DNA of 11,543 nucleotides from Nanobdellota archaeon. Its GTDB lineage: Archaea; Nanobdellota; Nanobdellia; Pacearchaeales; GW2011-AR1. Shown here piece after piece: positions 6,870 to 11,543 of this stretch; within the stretch, counting starts at the first letter, position 1; each line of letters begins with the position of its first letter. Position numbers and translations under genes: made by a program. Location of the stretch: the NCBI GenBank assembly GCA_030640565.1, contig DAOWJD010000018.1, forward strand, positions 1 through 11,543, written 5' to 3'. The notes beneath the pieces are model-generated. The model saw only the letters and a program-made list of their open reading frames with translations. It had not been told where the DNA came from and searched no databases.

Positions 6870-7241
6870 ATGAAAAAGGTCATTCTTGATACAAATTTCA
6901 TTTTAACCTGTGTGAAACAGAAAATAGATTTTCTTAATGAAATTAAATTCATGGGGCTGGAAGTTTTAATTCCAGAAGAGGTTTTGAAGGAAATTAGAAG
7001 CATCACAAACTCTAAAAAAAAGCTTCATTTTAGAGAAAATGCAAAGCTTGCCCTAAAAATACTTAATAAAAACAAATTCAAAAAAATTAAATTTGGTACA
7101 TCAAATGTAGATAAAGGTCTAGTAGATTTTGCGAAAAAGAACAAAGAGGTTATTGTGGCCACTTTAGATAAAGAATTAAAGGAAAAGATAAAAAAACCAA
7201 AACTCGTGATAAGGGGAAAAAACAAGCTTGAAGTTATATGA
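6870..7241 (+). CDS. Fcf1/Utp24-like PIN-domain protein (COG1412 type)
   Basis: 123 aa, consisting of one PIN domain. Acidic residues in family positions are Asp7 (ILDTNF), Glu41 (VLKEI), Asp81 (VDKGLVDFA, with Asp86 nearby) and Asp100 (ATLDKEL), and it ends in the typical KPKLVIRGKNKLEV strand. Archaeal relatives of eukaryotic Fcf1/Utp24, the nuclease of 18S rRNA processing, have this length and layout, and in many archaea they lie just upstream of rpoE1, as here, where only one gene intervenes. That context favours a pre-rRNA processing role over a VapC toxin; no antitoxin gene adjoins it. The substrate is not shown by the sequence. A TATA box 25 bp upstream supports the start. Confidence 0.83.
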   Translation: MKKVILDTNFILTCVKQKIDFLNEIKFMGLEVLIPEEVLKEIRSITNSKKKLHFRENAKLALKILNKNKFKKIKFGTSNVDKGLVDFAKKNKEVIVATLDKELKEKIKKPKLVIRGKNKLEVI

Positions 7242-7254
7242 TTTTTTATAATAA

Positions 7255-7264
7255 TTTTTATATA
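7255..7264 (+). promoter_or_regulatory. TATA box of the 127-aa gene
   Basis: TTTTTATATA is centred about 26 bp before the ATG at 7286, predicting a leaderless mRNA. Confidence 0.55.
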
Positions 7265-7285
7265 TCTCTGTTTGCATAAGACTTT

Positions 7286-7669
7286 ATGAATGGTTTAAAT
7301 GAATCACTAGAAAGAGTAGCAATAGAATTCCCTATTCCAATAATGGCAGAAGAAATTGACTTAAAACTAATTAATTACTTAAGAGATAAAATTCCTTGCA
7401 ATATTTCATATGGACTTATTCAAAAAGAAAAGAAGATTTTTTTTAGAGGGAATATTAGAAGATCCATTGATTCACATACTATGGAAAATTTAACATTTGT
7501 AATTACTGGTGATTATCATTTTGGTCCTAAACTTCCGATTTTTTTCTTTAACTCAATTAAGTTTGACATTCTAAAATATAATAGCATTGAGAGAAAAGAA
7601 CAGTTAAAACTACTTATTGATAAAGTAACACAAAAGACACAGGAATATTTTTCTAAGAGACAGAAGTAA
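7286..7669 (+). CDS. Uncharacterised protein, 127 aa, between Fcf1-like gene and rpo7
   Basis: Not recognised. It is mixed alpha/beta: an N-terminal helix (about 1-14), a segment with repeated Ile/Pro (EFPIPIM), a strand-rich middle (SYGLIQKEKKIFFRGNIRRS, then NLTFVITGDYHF) and a basic C-terminal helix (about 100-127). It has no signal peptide or membrane helix, and one Cys (38). It sits inside the conserved Fcf1-rpo7 neighbourhood, 44 bp before rpo7, which hints at a link to transcription or ribosome assembly, but it has its own TATA box, so the link is only positional. Confidence 0.72.
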   Translation: MNGLNESLERVAIEFPIPIMAEEIDLKLINYLRDKIPCNISYGLIQKEKKIFFRGNIRRSIDSHTMENLTFVITGDYHFGPKLPIFFFNSIKFDILKYNSIERKEQLKLLIDKVTQKTQEYFSKRQK

Positions 7670-7680
7670 TTTATAAGAAG

Positions 7681-7690
7681 CTTTTTAAAT
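7681..7690 (+). promoter_or_regulatory. TATA box of the rpo7 operon
   Basis: CTTTTTAAAT is centred 27 bp before the ATG at 7713. It probably drives rpo7-spt4-rps24e-rps27ae, whose genes are separated by only 1, 20 and 2 bp. Confidence 0.6.
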
Positions 7691-7712
7691 CAATTTTACT
7701 ATTTTTTAACTA

Positions 7713-8327
7713 ATGTTTTATCTATCAGAAGTTCAGGATTACATAAGGGTTGAGCCAAAGTTATTTGGTTTGCCTACTATGGAGGCTGTTGACCTGCAAT
7801 TAAAAGAAATTTATACTGATTATTATGACAAAGAACTTGGAACAGTTATTACTGTTATTAGTGTTTTAGAAGTTGGTGATGGTGTTATAATTCCAGGAGA
7901 TGGAGCAGCTTATTATAATACAAAATTTAAACTACTTGTTTGGAAACCTGAAATGCATGAGTTGGTTTATGGAATAATCTCTGAAATAACAAATTTTGGA
8001 GCATTCATCAATCTTGGTGTTATGAAAGGAATGATTCATATAAGTCAGACAATGGAAGATTATGTGAGTTTCAGCAAGACAAATATTTTGACTGGAAAGT
8101 CAACAAAACGGTCGTTAAAACAAGGAGACTTATGCTTGGCAAGAATAGTAGCTATAAGTCATAAAGGAGATGAGCCTAAAATGGGATTAACAATGAGACA
8201 ACCAGGTCTTGGAAAAATTGAATGGATTAAAGAGGACCAGCTTAAAAAAGAAAGAGAAGCAAAAAAAGTAGTAAGAGAAGAAAAATCAGTGAAAAAAGCT
8301 AAAGGAAAAGGAGGAAAGAAAAAATAA
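7713..8327 (+). CDS. rpo7: DNA-directed RNA polymerase subunit Rpo7 (RpoE')
   Basis: 204 aa. Rpo7 pairs with Rpo4 to form the stalk of archaeal RNA polymerase, contacting nascent RNA and aiding initiation and processivity. The start MFYLSEVQDYIRVEP and the tip-domain stretch GDGVIIPGDGAAYYNTKFKL are typical of the N-terminal RNP-like domain (1-80). Residues about 82-165 form the S1/OB domain (VYGIISEITNFGAFINLGVM, then GMIHISQ). The last 35 residues are a lysine-rich tail, longer than usual (family about 180-190 aa). First gene of the transcription/ribosome operon; the next ATG follows its stop by one base. Confidence 0.96.
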   Translation: MFYLSEVQDYIRVEPKLFGLPTMEAVDLQLKEIYTDYYDKELGTVITVISVLEVGDGVIIPGDGAAYYNTKFKLLVWKPEMHELVYGIISEITNFGAFINLGVMKGMIHISQTMEDYVSFSKTNILTGKSTKRSLKQGDLCLARIVAISHKGDEPKMGLTMRQPGLGKIEWIKEDQLKKEREAKKVVREEKSVKKAKGKGGKKK

Positions 8328-8328
8328 G

Positions 8329-8517
8329 ATGGCAAAACAAAAAGCATGTAAAATTTGTAACACGATTTATGAAGGAGATAAATGTCCTAAATGTGAGTCT
8401 AAAGAATCAACAGAGAGTTTTAAAGGAAGAATTGTTGTCCTTAATCCAGAAAAATCAGAAATAGCAAAAAAACTTGAGAGGAAAGATAAAGGAAATTTTG
8501 CAATTAAAACACGATAG
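8329..8517 (+). CDS. spt4: Transcription elongation factor Spt4 (RpoE'')
   Basis: 62 aa, the normal archaeal size. Spt4 binds the NGN domain of Spt5 and together they clamp elongating RNA polymerase. A zinc ribbon is formed by Cys7, Cys10, Cys19 and Cys22 (ACKICNTIYEGDKCPKCES). The later GRIVVLNPEKSEIAKKL is the family's beta-strand and helix that meet Spt5. It starts one base after the rpo7 stop (TAAGATG), so translation is probably coupled; a GGAGG lies 14 bases upstream, rather far for a standard Shine-Dalgarno. Confidence 0.95.
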   Translation: MAKQKACKICNTIYEGDKCPKCESKESTESFKGRIVVLNPEKSEIAKKLERKDKGNFAIKTR

Positions 8518-8537
8518 AAATAATATAGGTTTTTATA

Positions 8538-8942
8538 ATGGAAATTAAAATAACTGAAGAAAAAGAAAACGCTTTATTTAATAGAAAGGAAATCAAAGGA
8601 TTTATTGATTCAGAGATAGTTCCTAGTCGTGCTGAAACCTCAAAAATTCTATCTGAAAAATTTAAAATTCCTTTGGAGAATATAAAGATTAAGAAAATTG
8701 TTGGAAAATTTGGTTCAAAAACATTTAGTGTTGAGACTAATATCTATGCTTCAAAAGAAGATAAAGATAGCATAGAACTAAAAAAGAAAAAAGAAGAGCC
8801 AGAGAAAAAAGCTGAAGAAGCCGCAGTCCCTCTAGCCACTCCTAAAGTTGTTAATGAAAAAGACAGTAATGTTCAACAAGATACTAAATCAAAATATCAA
8901 GAAAATCAATCTGAGCCACAAGGCGAAGTAAAAGAACAATAA
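8538..8942 (+). CDS. rps24e: Small ribosomal subunit protein eS24 (S24e) with long acidic/low-complexity tail
   Basis: 134 aa. The core (about residues 1-80) matches archaeal S24e: MEIKITEEKENALFNRKEI, DSEIVPSRAETSKILSEKF, then KIKKIVGKFGSKTFSVETN and IYASKED. S24e is an archaeal/eukaryotic protein of the small subunit body. Residues from about 82 to 134 are Lys/Glu, then Gln/Ser/Asn-rich and look disordered, longer than the usual short charged end (family about 100 aa). Bases near 8815-8850 are also richer in G and C than the surroundings. A weak Shine-Dalgarno (AGGT) sits seven bases before the ATG. The DUF359 gene often found between spt4 and rps24e in archaea is absent here. Confidence 0.94.
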   Translation: MEIKITEEKENALFNRKEIKGFIDSEIVPSRAETSKILSEKFKIPLENIKIKKIVGKFGSKTFSVETNIYASKEDKDSIELKKKKEEPEKKAEEAAVPLATPKVVNEKDSNVQQDTKSKYQENQSEPQGEVKEQ

Positions 8943-8944
8943 AA

Positions 8945-9169
8945 ATGCCAAGAAAAATAATAAAAAAAGGAAAAAAACCGCATAAAAACAAGCCAACCAG
9001 TAAGAAATATACAAAATATAAAATTGAAGGTGATAAGATTACAAGGGAAAGATCATGTCCAAGATGTGGACCAGGAATTTTCTTAATGAAAGCCAAAGAT
9101 AGATTATATTGTGGACGCTGTCATTATAGTGAGTTTCAAAGCAAGAAGGAAGTGGCGCCAAAAGCTTAA
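8945..9169 (+). CDS. rps27ae: Small ribosomal subunit protein eS31 (S27ae)
   Basis: 74 aa. The basic N-terminus (about 1-30) leads into a zinc ribbon with Cys38, Cys41, Cys56 and Cys59 (SCPRCGPGIFLMKAKDRLYC, then GRCHYSEF). In eukaryotes this protein is made as a ubiquitin fusion; the archaeal form, as here, is the bare ribosomal domain, located in the small subunit head. Its ATG follows the rps24e stop by two bases, and it appears to be the last gene of the operon. In many archaea the Kae1/Bud32 gene comes next; that link is broken in this window. Confidence 0.95.
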   Translation: MPRKIIKKGKKPHKNKPTSKKYTKYKIEGDKITRERSCPRCGPGIFLMKAKDRLYCGRCHYSEFQSKKEVAPKA

Positions 9170-9197
9170 AAATACGAAAGTATATTATTTCTAGTTA

Positions 9198-9229
9198 GAG
9201 AAGATGATTCCACTCAGGATTTCCTTCTC
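9198..9229. repeat. Imperfect inverted repeat / hairpin after rps27ae
   Basis: GAGAAG (9198-9203) and CTTCTC (9224-9229) pair exactly, with further inner pairing (CC/GG at 9210-9211/9217-9218 plus one A-T) around the loop ACTCA. It starts 28 bp past the rps27ae stop and is not followed by a clear T-tract. It could be a 3'-end processing signal, a small RNA, or chance. Confidence 0.4.
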
Positions 9230-9287
9230 ATAGGGTAAAATAAAAAGAAAGAAGCGTGATTTCGCTAGAAAATTTGGATATTTGAAA

Positions 9288-9674
9288 ATGGAAAATGAAG
9301 AAAACATTCCTTTAACGAAAGAAGATATAAAAAAGATTAAAAAAATTCTTAAAAATACAAAATTTGAAGAATTTAAAATTCACCCCTATTATTATAAAGA
9401 TAAATTTACGGGAGAAATCGGAAAAACCCCTAGACACGGAATAGATGTTATTGAATTAAAAAAAATCTATGAAAAGTCAGAAAATATAAAAAGAGGTTTA
9501 AAAAGAAAAGGTAAGCAAACCCACCAATATACTTTATCTTATCACGAAAGCACAAATGTGTTTGTTAAAATATGTTATCTTTTTGATGAAAAACCAATGA
9601 AAATCTTTAATGCGATGAGGATATTCAGAAACCTTGAGAAAGCAATATTAAGGAAATATGGTTTACGAATTTAG
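9288..9674 (+). CDS. Uncharacterised basic protein, 128 aa
   Basis: Not recognised with confidence. It is very Lys-rich, with an N-terminal helical part (9-30), a motif HPYYYKDKFTGEIGKTPRHG (32-51), then a helix (IDVIELKKIYEKSENIKRGL) and a strand-rich stretch (HQYTLSYH, NVFVKICYLF) ending in a basic helix (105-128). The helix-then-strands order and basic charge recall small RelE/BrnT-like or DUF4258-like toxins, and a DUF2283-like gene lies next door, but the resemblance is only in outline. ATG 9288 is preferred over the TTG two codons earlier; a GGTAAAATAAAAAG stretch (9234-9247) could be its TATA region. Its stop overlaps the convergent DUF2283-like gene by four bases. Confidence 0.65.
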   Translation: MENEENIPLTKEDIKKIKKILKNTKFEEFKIHPYYYKDKFTGEIGKTPRHGIDVIELKKIYEKSENIKRGLKRKGKQTHQYTLSYHESTNVFVKICYLFDEKPMKIFNAMRIFRNLEKAILRKYGLRI

Positions 9675-10009
9675 GAATCCATTTGAAGAGGAATCTTTCT
9701 TAAAGGAGTTGGTATTTGTATAAATGAATTAATTTTTCCTTTTATTACTCTAACTCCCATAAAAAGCATATTTCCAGATTTTCTAACAATCAATTCTACT
9801 TGATCTGGAGACGAGAGAACATCAGGATTTAGTCTTAAAACTTTACTTGTCTCCTCAATTTCTATACCAACTATTTTATTATTATTGCCTACGTCTATAT
9901 TAAAATTTCCCATAGATAAACATCCCTTAATTCCATTTTCAATATCTTTAGAATAAACATGCAAAATATCTAATTCGGGATTGTAATCGTATTTTATCTG
10001 TTTTACCAT
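9671..10009 (-). CDS. DUF2283-like protein
   Basis: 112 aa. Residues 5-60 match the DUF2283 pattern: IKYDYNPELDILHVYS, then an acidic strand, then FNIDVGNNNKIVGIEIEETS. DUF2283 is a small beta-rich family of unknown function that often accompanies DUF4258-type genes in predicted toxin-antitoxin pairs. The second half (61-112) is an extra beta-rich segment. The start at 10009 is chosen because GAGG lies eight bases upstream and a TATA box at 10049-10056 would start the RNA near 10027; an upstream in-frame ATG at 10045 would be too close to that box to be transcribed. Convergent with the 128-aa gene, interlocking stops. Confidence 0.72.
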   Translation of the reverse strand: MVKQIKYDYNPELDILHVYSKDIENGIKGCLSMGNFNIDVGNNNKIVGIEIEETSKVLRLNPDVLSSPDQVELIVRKSGNMLFMGVRVIKGKINSFIQIPTPLRKIPLQMDS

Positions 10010-10017
10010 TTTTTTAA

Positions 10018-10021
10018 CCTC
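10018..10021 (-). promoter_or_regulatory. Shine-Dalgarno deciding the DUF2283 start
   Basis: GAGG with eight bases to the ATG at 10009. Together with the TATA box position it excludes the upstream ATG at 10045. Confidence 0.6.
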
Positions 10022-10030
10022 TTTTTCATA

Positions 10031-10048
10031 CACAGACAGACACACACA
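10031..10048. repeat. CA/CAGA simple repeat
   Basis: An 18-bp tract of alternating CA and CAGA units lies between the TATA box and the expected RNA start of the DUF2283-like gene. Such tracts can change length by slippage and alter promoter spacing; no direct evidence of this here. Confidence 0.45.
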
Positions 10049-10056
10049 TTTATAAA
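10049..10056 (-). promoter_or_regulatory. TATA box of the DUF2283-like gene
   Basis: TTTATAAA on the minus strand, about 43 bp before the ATG at 10009. This gives a short leader carrying a Shine-Dalgarno, unlike the leaderless genes nearby. Confidence 0.55.
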
Positions 10057-10080
10057 TTTTTCTTTAAAATTCTTTAATGA

Positions 10081-10362
10081 TTATTTATCCACCCTTAATA
10101 AAGAATATTCAATTTTTAAAAATCCTGTATCAGATTCGCTATAACTTCTATTTACCTTCTGAACTTCATATATTCCTTCCCTTATTTTCTTGTCTATAGG
10201 GGTAGAACGCGTAGGTATGCCCCCATAAAAAGAATCATCTATAGGATTAGGTAAAGAAATAATATTTTTTTCTTGTAAGTGAATAGATCCGTCTAAGGTA
10301 CGTTTTACTTTTTTCTTTCCATCCTTAAAAATAAGAATTGTTAAACATGTAGCATTTATCAT
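10081..10362 (-). CDS. Uncharacterised protein, 93 aa
   Basis: Not recognised. It is probably beta-rich: a short N-terminal hydrophobic strand (NATCLTILIF), a KDGKKKVKRTLDGS turn, a Pro/Gly-rich middle (about 37-56) and a C-terminal stretch (EGIYEVQKVNRSYSESDTGF) ending in KIEYSLLR. It has no signal peptide or membrane helix. The start is backed by a TATA box 25-26 bp upstream within a perfect 14-bp palindrome, so it is probably leaderless. It lies 71 bp upstream of the DUF2283-like gene on the same strand, each with its own promoter. Confidence 0.6.
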   Translation of the reverse strand: MINATCLTILIFKDGKKKVKRTLDGSIHLQEKNIISLPNPIDDSFYGGIPTRSTPIDKKIREGIYEVQKVNRSYSESDTGFLKIEYSLLRVDK

Positions 10363-10380
10363 AATGTTTCCAGAAAAATG

Positions 10381-10394
10381 AGATTTATAAATCT
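10381..10394 (-). promoter_or_regulatory. Palindromic TATA region of the 93-aa gene
   Basis: AGATTTATAAATCT is a perfect 14-bp palindrome centred 25-26 bp before the ATG at 10362. It may be just a symmetric TATA box, or a repressor site laid over it. Confidence 0.5.
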
Positions 10395-10465
10395 TTCTAT
10401 TTGTCTTAACTATAAAGTAACTATAAAACCATTTCTAAAATAACACGTCTTTTAAATGTTTATTA

Positions 10466-10542
10466 TAAAGAATTTTGGGCAAATTAATTCCAATAATCAA
10501 ATTATCTTTACAGAACTAATTTAATAAGCCCACAATTTTTTG
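10466..10542. repeat. Long imperfect inverted repeat in divergent intergenic region
   Basis: The 316-bp gap between the gene starting at 10362 (minus) and that at 10679 (plus) has no supported gene. Within it 10471-10490 (AATTTTGGGCAAATTAATTC) pairs with 10513-10537, with two mismatches and one five-base bulge (AATAA, 10523-10527). Weaker pairing extends the arms to 10466 and 10542. The loop holds a second small hairpin, ATAAT-CAA-ATTAT (10493-10505). It could be a structured RNA, a cruciform or recombination site, or a remnant of a small inverted-repeat element. Confidence 0.6.
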
Positions 10543-10630
10543 AATAGTAACGATTGCCTAAAACTCAAAGATAAGAACATAACCCTGGGATAGACTTAAT
10601 TTACCCCTTAATCAAAGCTCATTCCTTAGT

Positions 10631-10638
10631 TTTATAAA
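10631..10638 (+). promoter_or_regulatory. TATA box of the secreted-protein gene
   Basis: TTTATAAA, about 48 bp before the ATG at 10679, would start the RNA near 10660 and leave a short leader that includes GAGG (10666-10669, nine bases before the ATG). Confidence 0.5.
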
Positions 10639-10678
10639 CTCTGTTCCCGATATATATTCTATAAAGAGGTATAAAACT

Positions 10679-11512
10679 ATGAATAAAATCGTATTGGTTT
10701 TAATGTTATCTTTAGTTTGTTTTGCTTTTCCCGTCGCTGCACAAGATATCGTAAATGTTGAGGTTATTTCTTCGCAAGTTGCCCTCGCTGATTCGTATTT
10801 AGAACAAACACTTCCGTCTGACCTTGGGGGTTTAATTTCTTCTTTCCAAGATCATTACATTTACAAGGTCTTAGAATTTGCAGGGATTATACTACATCAA
10901 GAAGATTCTATTGTAAATATTGAATCCTTCGAACTTTTTGCATTTCCATCAAGTAGCACCCCAAATATGAACACCCTTAGTGTAATCGATGTTTTTGTTG
11001 AATCTGAACCAGTTATCCTCGAAGGCAGAACAACAACAGAACACATTTGGATTACAAATTCCGTCGATGCAAGCTATGGAGAAGGGGTTGATTTCCAAAC
11101 TATTGCTGGAATAATGGAGTGGATTCCAAATTCATTAGGCCAGTTCAGGGTTGTTTCAATCAATGAAACAGATGTTCTTCATGAACATGCCAGCCTCGGT
11201 GAGTATTCAGAACCGATTCAAGAATGTGATTCGACATGCCCAGCAAATTCAGACTTGGCAATCCTTGGCTTAATTTATGGTGAAGATTTTAATGTGATAA
11301 AATACACGCACCATGAGTATTTAATCGGTGATCAAGATGTTTTGATTTTGTATTTTGATACAGAATTAATTGGTTTTCTCGCAGATTTGGATAACGATGG
11401 GCTTTGGAATTTTGCTGAAAACATTGTGCCTGGCTTTTCTGTAAATTCATTTGAACAGAATGTTTTGCTTCTTAGTCCGCCCGGCATTTATGACATTTAT
11501 GTAGTGGTTTAA
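10679..11512 (+). CDS. Secreted protein with calcium-loop-like motif, 277 aa
   Basis: Family not recognised. Residues 1-21 form a clear signal peptide (KIVLVLMLSLVCFAFPVAA) with cleavage likely after Ala21. The mature part is acidic and strand-rich, with one close cysteine pair (Cys183, Cys187 in ECDSTCPA) that could form a small disulphide loop. Residues 236-247 (DLDNDGLWNFAE) match the DxDxDGxxxxxE calcium-binding loop of thrombospondin-3 or EF-hand type, so calcium-stabilised extracellular folding is plausible; this is inference. There is no C-terminal anchor, so it is released or held by partners. Translation starts from a Shine-Dalgarno (GAGG), unlike most genes here, and by eye the codons end in C or G more often than in the neighbours, which may indicate a different origin. 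The next ATG follows its stop directly (TAAATG). Confidence 0.8.
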   Translation: MNKIVLVLMLSLVCFAFPVAAQDIVNVEVISSQVALADSYLEQTLPSDLGGLISSFQDHYIYKVLEFAGIILHQEDSIVNIESFELFAFPSSSTPNMNTLSVIDVFVESEPVILEGRTTTEHIWITNSVDASYGEGVDFQTIAGIMEWIPNSLGQFRVVSINETDVLHEHASLGEYSEPIQECDSTCPANSDLAILGLIYGEDFNVIKYTHHEYLIGDQDVLILYFDTELIGFLADLDNDGLWNFAENIVPGFSVNSFEQNVLLLSPPGIYDIYVVV

Positions 11513-11543
11513 ATGTCAAAAACAAAACTTTTTATTTTTTTAA
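11513..11543 (+). CDS. Possible start of a further gene (10 codons in window)
   Basis: An ATG directly abuts the stop of the secreted-protein gene (TAAATG) and opens a frame reading MSKTKLFIFL to the window edge. Basic residues followed by hydrophobic ones look like the start of a signal peptide or membrane helix, consistent with a second exported protein in the same operon. Too short to be sure. Confidence 0.35.
   Translation, partial: MSKTKLFIFL

Noticed and set aside
7025..7225. 66-aa minus-strand open frame
   Set aside because: Antisense to the Fcf1-like PIN gene, whose catalytic residues are intact.
6870..7241. VapC toxin of a toxin-antitoxin pair
   Set aside because: No antitoxin gene adjoins it; its sequence style and position before rpo7 fit the Fcf1/Utp24-like rRNA-processing family better.
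8159..8347. 62-aa minus-strand open frame
   Set aside because: Antisense to the Lys-rich tail of Rpo7 and the start of Spt4.
8884..9096. 70-aa minus-strand hydrophobic open frame
   Set aside because: Antisense to the S24e tail and the basic N-terminus of S27ae.
9172..9183. ATAC-GAAA-GTAT mini-hairpin directly after rps27ae
   Set aside because: A four-pair stem is too weak to claim as a terminator in AT-rich DNA.
9198..9287. C/D box small RNA before the 128-aa gene
   Set aside because: No proper RUGAUGA and CUGA boxes at suitable spacing on either strand.
1..11543. CRISPR array, insertion sequence or prophage
   Set aside because: No regularly spaced direct repeats, transposase or phage structural genes were seen.

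Overview
The window looks like part of an AT-rich archaeal genome, most likely a DPANN-type lineage such as Woesearchaeota or Pacearchaeota. The domain call rests on four archaeal/eukaryotic-type information genes in a row: RNA polymerase Rpo7, Spt4/RpoE'', ribosomal proteins S24e and S27ae. It is supported by a Fcf1-type PIN gene just before them, archaeal TATA boxes 24-27 bp before the start codon of many genes (leaderless transcripts), and a tRNA-Trp with no encoded CCA. The finer placement is inference, from small genes, many lineage-restricted proteins and a DUF5652-like membrane protein.

Layout. (1) 1-3123, minus strand: nrdR followed by a long bacterial-type, B12-dependent class II ribonucleotide reductase gene (nrdJ) that runs off the left edge. 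Upstream of nrdR lie two NrdR-box-like operators whose centres are 31 bp apart. (2) 3341-5151, plus strand: a 513-aa helical-repeat protein and a two-helix membrane protein. (3) 5160-6788, minus strand: a 70-aa orphan, an HTH-tailed protein overlapping a PIN-domain nuclease by ATGA, and then, 26 bp on, tRNA-Trp(CCA). (4) 6870-9169, plus strand: Fcf1-like PIN protein, an orphan, rpo7, spt4, rps24e, rps27ae. This is the conserved archaeal block, but without the DUF359 (dephospho-CoA kinase) gene often found in it. (5) 9170-10362: small uncharacterised genes including a DUF2283-like protein, with convergent, interlocked stop codons. (6) 10363-11543: an intergenic region holding a long imperfect inverted repeat, then a secreted protein with a calcium-loop-like motif, and the first codons of a possible further gene.

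How the genes work together. nrdR-nrdJ form a self-regulated dNTP supply unit. The Fcf1-rpo7-spt4-rps24e-rps27ae block couples rRNA processing, transcription and ribosome assembly. The HTH-PIN pair has the gene order and translational coupling of a toxin-antitoxin or regulated RNase module, but both proteins are larger than usual VapBC. No CRISPR array, insertion sequence or obvious defence island is present. The most interesting signals are the tRNA-Trp with an apparent U19-A56 swap for the near-universal G19-C56 pair, the paired NrdR boxes in an archaeon, the HTH-PIN-tRNA arrangement, and the inverted repeat at 10466-10542.
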